A stretch of 64,000 nt of DNA, taken from Lumbricus terrestris (taxonomy: Eukaryota > Annelida > Clitellata > Crassiclitellata > Lumbricidae). Each line of letters starts with the position of its first letter. Position 1 is the first letter of the stretch. Location: contig OX457039.1 in the NCBI GenBank assembly GCA_949752735.1, positions 44,019,452 through 44,083,451 on the forward strand. Direction: 5' to 3'. The notes beneath the pieces are model-generated. The model was not told the origin of the DNA, made no database searches, and worked only from the letters and a program-made list of their open reading frames with translations. This document shows positions 60,201 to 64,000 of the stretch, piece after piece. A program made the position numbers and the translations under genes.

Positions 60201-61127
60201 AGATAGCGACTGACTTAGCCGACTAAGTCACATGCAGGACTGAAGAGATAAATTCTGGGGGGGCTCCTGGGCAGAGCAGTCATGGGCCCTTAAGCTATTC
60301 CCCCAAGGCATTGTGAGATTTCAATTTGTAGAAGCAAATTGAAATAAAAAAAATGCATATATATATATATATATAGACCATATATATATAGAGTAGGCCA
60401 ATGATTTTATTCAGATGCTAATTTGAAATTTGAACTGATTGTAGTTAATTTGTAGTGACTTGTGAGATAATATTTAAAAAGGCATAAAACATACACTTTG
60501 TAGCCTATACATGAGTATGCCTAACCCATGCAGTCAGTCAGTCAGTCAGTCAGTCAGTCAGTCAGTCAGTCAGTCAGTCAGTCAGTCAGTCAGTCAGCAG
60601 TCAGTCAGTCAGCAGTCAGTCAGTCAGTCAGCCAGACAGTCAGTCAGCCAGTCAGTCAGTCTGTAGCCTACCTGTCTATAGGTACGATCCAATTAAGTGA
60701 ATGATCCATCAATAAACCATCCATCCATCCCATTCATTCATTCACTCATTTGTTCTTTCATTCATTCATATAGGCTAATCAAGACTGAATCAACTTTTAA
60801 GAAACACTTGAAGCTGCATTTGCTCACGAGCTCATTACATTTGCTCTGACAGTTGACAATATGTTTTTAAAGCATCCTAGAAGCGGCTTGAAACTGCCGA
60901 TGCTATGTAAATTGTCTGAATTACAATTACAATCCACCCAATCAATCCATCCATCCATCCACCTAATCCATTCATCCATCCATCCATACATCCATCCATC
61001 CACAAACGGTACACCCACTAAAGCACCATCTTGTTTCTTTAGTAAACGTAGTCGTTCCAATTGTCATCGTTGCTGTCGTCATCCTCGTCATCACTTTCAT
61101 GATCTACTGCTACTTCGCACAGAGAAG
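50494..61127 (+). CDS. Membrane receptor with two C-type lectin domains (3' end incomplete)
   Basis: Seven coding exons join in phase: 50494-50569, 51776-52084, 53579-53722, 54480-54752, 56932-57096, 59614-59772, 61043-61127. All introns are phase 1 with GT-AG. Together they give about 403 residues. Residues 1-26 are a signal peptide (MDLLRLNDRPQCRLSIVSVV, then LAVLLG). Lectin domain 1 (about 40-176) has CQANDSQLAVLSTPE, VWIGGRELNDSSWNWTDGKP and the end LRQFICQ. Lectin domain 2 (about 187-322) has CQTLGAELAVFNETSS, FFWIGLRRNPWIWVTGFDS, GWVNLKCEDPYPYICQ. A Thr/Pro-rich stalk (about 323-375) is probably O-glycosylated. A transmembrane helix follows (VNVVVPIVIVAVVILVITF), then IYCYFAQRR. Neither domain shows an EPN or QPD motif in the usual calcium-site loop; a QPD in domain 1 falls after the third conserved Cys. 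Sugar binding is therefore uncertain. The last exon ends in phase 2, so a tail exon is missing. A possible one is 62966-62993 (adds AECLNASI and a stop), but this is weak. Confidence 0.85.
51103..51300. repeat. Decayed fragment of the GGATCCGCCCCTG MITE family
   Basis: Shares 'gacgacttttttaatcatttggtcga' and 'gccaaaatagctgttgacc' style blocks with 35107-35408 and 52346-52677. Termini are not recognisable. It lies in the first intron of the lectin gene. Confidence 0.55.
52346..52677. mobile_element. hAT-type MITE of the GGATCCGCCCCTG family
   Basis: A 332-bp element with perfect 8-bp duplications ACTTTTAG (52338-52345, 52678-52685). Ends are CAAGGGCGGGTACAGG and CCTGGATCCGTCCCTG. It lies in the intron of the lectin gene between exons 2 and 3. 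Confidence 0.9.
53772..53850. repeat. (TA)n-rich tract
   Basis: Alternating AT with short interruptions, in the lectin gene intron after exon 3. Confidence 0.8.
54797..54840. repeat. One end of the 730-892 MITE family
   Basis: Begins CAGTGCTTAAAGTGTAGAAA and continues 'ataagtgtcctgg', the reverse complement of the right end of 730-892 and 13119-13265. The other end was not found, so this is a fragment or a diverged longer relative. Confidence 0.55.
55412..55444. repeat. (GACAT)n microsatellite
   Basis: Six or so copies of the pentamer 'gacat' in the lectin gene intron between exons 4 and 5. Confidence 0.9.
55731..56030. mobile_element. hAT-type MITE (CAGGGGCGCCG ends)
   Basis: A 300-bp element with perfect 8-bp duplications AAGATTAC (55723-55730, 56031-56038). 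Ends are CAGGGGCGCCGTA and GCGGCGCCGCTG. It contains repeated 'gtgcgtacag' motifs near both ends. It lies in the lectin gene intron before exon 5. Confidence 0.9.
57138..57295. repeat. (CAT/CGT) trinucleotide array
   Basis: About 160 bp of mixed 'cat' and 'cgt' triplets just after lectin exon 5, giving false poly-His/Arg and poly-Asp ORFs. A short (CAG)n run lies at 57314-57334 and more 'catcatc' at 57490-57540. Confidence 0.95.
60531..60660. repeat. (CAGT)n microsatellite
   Basis: About 130 bp of tandem CAGT with occasional 'cagcagt' and 'cagcc' interruptions, in the lectin gene intron before the transmembrane exon. Confidence 0.97.
60716..61002. repeat. Scattered (CCAT)n and (ATTC)n repeats
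   Basis: CCAT-type runs at 60716-60732 and 60944-61003, and 'cattcatt' runs at 60733-60770. The second CCAT block ends about 40 bases before the transmembrane exon of the lectin gene. Confidence 0.85.
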
Positions 61128-64000
61128 GTAGTCTACAGTCTACAACTAACTTTATACCAAACGCAGCAGTTATTTGATCTAAATTAATGCTTTTACAAAT
61201 CCATAGCTGATGATAAGCTCATCAAAGTTACATGTAGAAATAATTGTGTGAGCTATATTATTATACGTCTTTTGGTTACTGTCATGCATTGTAATTTGTG
61301 TAGGCAGGAAACAATGTTGACAACTATCTATGCCATATGGGGTCAGGTGTTCACAACTCCCATAGAGGACGGCTAACCTGTGTAAAAACACTTAAGACGT
61401 CTCAATAAGGACATGGCCATGATGATGGCAGACACTACTTAGCAACTGATGCAGGAGCTATAAAAATTGATACTAGAATTCGGCAGCATAAAAGTAGTTC
61501 CAAAAAATGGCATTGTATTCCATGTAAATAATTAGGTAACTGGATATTTATATAATTATGGCCTCTATATATAAATATGTTCAAAATCAGGTCAAAAGGT
61601 TGCATTGTAGATTGTCTGACATTCAGTGAGCTAGCTTTCTGGTGTGAAATCCTTTCAAAATGCCTTTTTGAGAATAGCATCCTGCGTGTTATTAGGCTAA
61701 TATAACATAAAAATACCTTATGCTGCAACATAAGGTCACGTCTTGCTTGCCTTTGCACCTTTCTGTTTTTGCCAAAGAAAACCTGAATTTGGTAGCAATT
61801 TATACAGCAACGGCTTGTTGTATGTTGCAGAGTGGGATATGTGCAGCAGCAATGATAGGAAGAGAAAAGACAGTCTCTCTTGACTGAAGTACATTTCACT
61901 AATTTCAATGACAGCAGTATCGTTATCTGTACCTACTGTCACATATTATGGGATGGATTTAATCATTTAATTATATATTTATTATGATTGCATAAATTCG
62001 TTATACAGCATTGTCAAAGTTGCAAAGCAGAAGCATAAGCTGCTTTTGAATTAAATTCACCAGCTGTTGAATAATGAATTATAATTATACAGACCTTAAT
62101 TACAGTTGACGACTATAACAATTTGTTTTAGTTTAAGTTAGTAGCTTGAATGCCATTTATGCCTGCAGTAGGTTTAGTAGCGAGTGTGTCGTTGATTGCA
62201 TGAAGCATGTGTCTCTGTTCCATTAAAAGCCGTTTGTCCATTCGTAGAGTGGATCTAACACAGACTAAACATCCTCTGAACCACTTAAAACCATTGTTAT
62301 GTCGTATCTAAAGAAGGTGCTTTATTAATATTATAATACTGTATTAATACTAAATAAAATTTAATTTCTATGAGAGCATGCAACAACAAATTAATTACAA
62401 GTGCATGTGAATGTAGGCCTACACATTTTTATATTGTATGGCCTCAACATGCACATGAACAAAAGTTAGTCACAACACGTAGGTCCAAGCCAGAGAATAT
62501 TTATGGAACAACAAGCAATACTCATTATTAATAAAAATGACAATTAATTTTAGGAAATTATGCACAGTTATGTTGTGGATGATGACACTGTAATTTTTAA
62601 AAATTTACATTATATGAATATAATTACAAATTTTTAGCATTATTATCCTATACATTTGCATACATCTATACAAGATATAAATACTATATCATGTACATTA
62701 TTTTAAAACTGTGAGATGTATATGCATTGTTCTTCAGCAATTAAATATCTATGTCTCTCACTATACAAGTATATATATTTTATATTATATATATATTTTA
62801 TATTATATATATATATATATATATGTATAATTGTATATATAAATATATTGTATGCTGTTACATGCATTGATGATTACTAATGATGAAATGAATTGCATGT
62901 GATATTTCAAGATGTTCATAATAATTGTATACTTGTGTTATATGACATTTCTTGTTTTTCCATAGAGCAGAATGTCTTAATGCTAGTATATGAGAAAAGA
63001 TCTTCAGAGTGAGTAAATGAGTGCATATTTGTGATTAGCCCAAAGAAGTTAAGGACAATAGAAATGACATGTGTAGGGTTAAACCTCCTTGGCAACAAGA
63101 TAGTGACAGTCAATGCAAGCAATCACAACAACAACCTCCTCTGACAATTGAATGCAATGTTGAACCAAGGCTAGAGCTGTTTAGCAGGATGGGGATAGGG
63201 ACTGGGGATGTCAAATGATATAGTTCTCTTCATTGTAATAGGCTGCTGGATGGGGAGTGCTTGATTCAAGTCCCAATGTAATGATTGTATATGGTGTGGC
63301 TATTCAGCAATCAGCATATCCCCTATTTGTGATAATCTGATAACTTTCATAGCACTCTTACTTTAAGTTTAAGGGTAAGAGTCAGGTTTCAACACGAAAT
63401 CCATGCATGTACAGATGAATGAGGTGCTGGGCATTTTACTTGAAAACTCAGATACCTGGGCACAACTGGAAATTCATAGCACAGTAATAGTGTCCATAGA
63501 GTGCCTATAGGATTATAATCCTGAATGCCTATTGTTTAGCCATATGACTGTGGGGCACAAAGCTTAGGAATAAACTGCCGGTGTTAGACTGTTAGTGACA
63601 TGTAAACAATGATATGTCATATGCTGAAATGTTAACAAATCACTTATGACTAACACCAAATGATGCAACCTGACACTGAAGAATTGATTAGCACTAAATG
63701 ATGCAACCTGACACTGAAGAATTATAAGCAAGACAAAGAGAAGTGCCTGTAGTAATTGTTCATGTGGTCCAAGACATGTAGCAGTGCCTCAGGCACAAAC
63801 CACTGCACCATATAGCTTTCTCAAGAACCTGACTGCCTTAAGAAAGCTTTGACTTCTTACAAGCATCCACTGATGAATATAAGTAATGAGGAATTGACAG
63901 ACATCTCACTATGATCACTCGTGTTAGAGTCATCTGCTGTAACACCCAAAATCTCCAATAATGCTTCACTGCACTTAGGCAACAACCTGTGCAGAGTAAT
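61128..64000. other. Downstream intron or flank of the lectin gene
   Basis: The last secure lectin exon ends in phase 2 at 61127, so the gene should continue here or beyond the window. The only small candidate I could phase is 62966-62993, after a 'ttgtttttccatag' acceptor, ending TGA at 62991-62993. Otherwise AT-rich, with a (TA)n tract at about 62765-62825. A 40-bp direct duplication ('aaatgatgcaacctgacact...') lies at 63658-63725. No other gene was recognised. Confidence 0.35.

Noticed and set aside
62966..62993. Short last exon of the lectin gene
   Set aside because: Phase and acceptor fit, but eight residues cannot be distinguished from chance, so it is only mentioned as a candidate and not annotated as secure.

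Overview
This window is an intron-rich, AT-rich animal nuclear genome segment. Evidence is GT-AG introns of 0.1 to 5 kb, an Ig-superfamily receptor, a DCAF8 orthologue, a C-type lectin receptor, and many DNA transposons and satellites. Organism: a marine invertebrate, plausibly a deuterostome such as an echinoderm. That placement is only an impression, from the architecture and the very frequent TAGGCCTA palindrome.

Three protein-coding genes could be assembled exon by exon with consistent reading phase. (1) Minus strand, 17197 to 2695: a 547-residue type I membrane protein with a signal peptide, three Ig domains, one transmembrane segment and a 180-residue tail ending in a class I PDZ ligand (DTDTSV). 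(2) Plus strand, 20860 to 31165: DCAF8 (WDR42A family), a 687-residue WD40 substrate receptor for CUL4-DDB1 ubiquitin ligase, in 12 coding exons. (3) Plus strand, 50494 to 61127, probably continuing downstream: a type I membrane protein with a signal peptide, two C-type lectin domains, a Thr-rich stalk and a transmembrane helix. Genes 1 and 2 are divergent, with start codons 3.7 kb apart. A clean minus-strand open block at 31900-32184, behind a good splice acceptor, may be the last exon of an unidentified gene convergent with DCAF8.

Much of the remainder is mobile DNA. At least eleven elements have terminal inverted repeats and matching 8-bp target duplications, the hAT signature: 730-892, 4573-4906, 9149-12482, 13119-13265, 15607-16517, 18061-19288, 26686-26946, 33862-34441, 35107-35408, 45426-45826, 52346-52677, 55731-56030, 42000-45240 and 42471-44767 (a few duplications carry one mismatch). 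There are also a deleted Tc1/mariner copy (27548-28513), TTAA-flanked piggyBac-like elements (943-1081, 43206-44249) and a 5'-truncated non-LTR retrotransposon (7680-8823). At 42.0-45.2 kb a piggyBac-like element lies inside one hAT-like element, which lies inside another; the outermost sits in a decayed GGAT satellite.

The 36.9-42.0 kb stretch is satellite: a 26-bp minisatellite of about 90 copies (36.97-39.33 kb) whose unit has no stop in most frames, creating huge false ORFs, then a GGATGGATGATT-type array (39.69-41.63 kb). Other simple arrays lie at 47.8, 57.1 and 60.5 kb. No rRNA, tRNA or CRISPR was seen.
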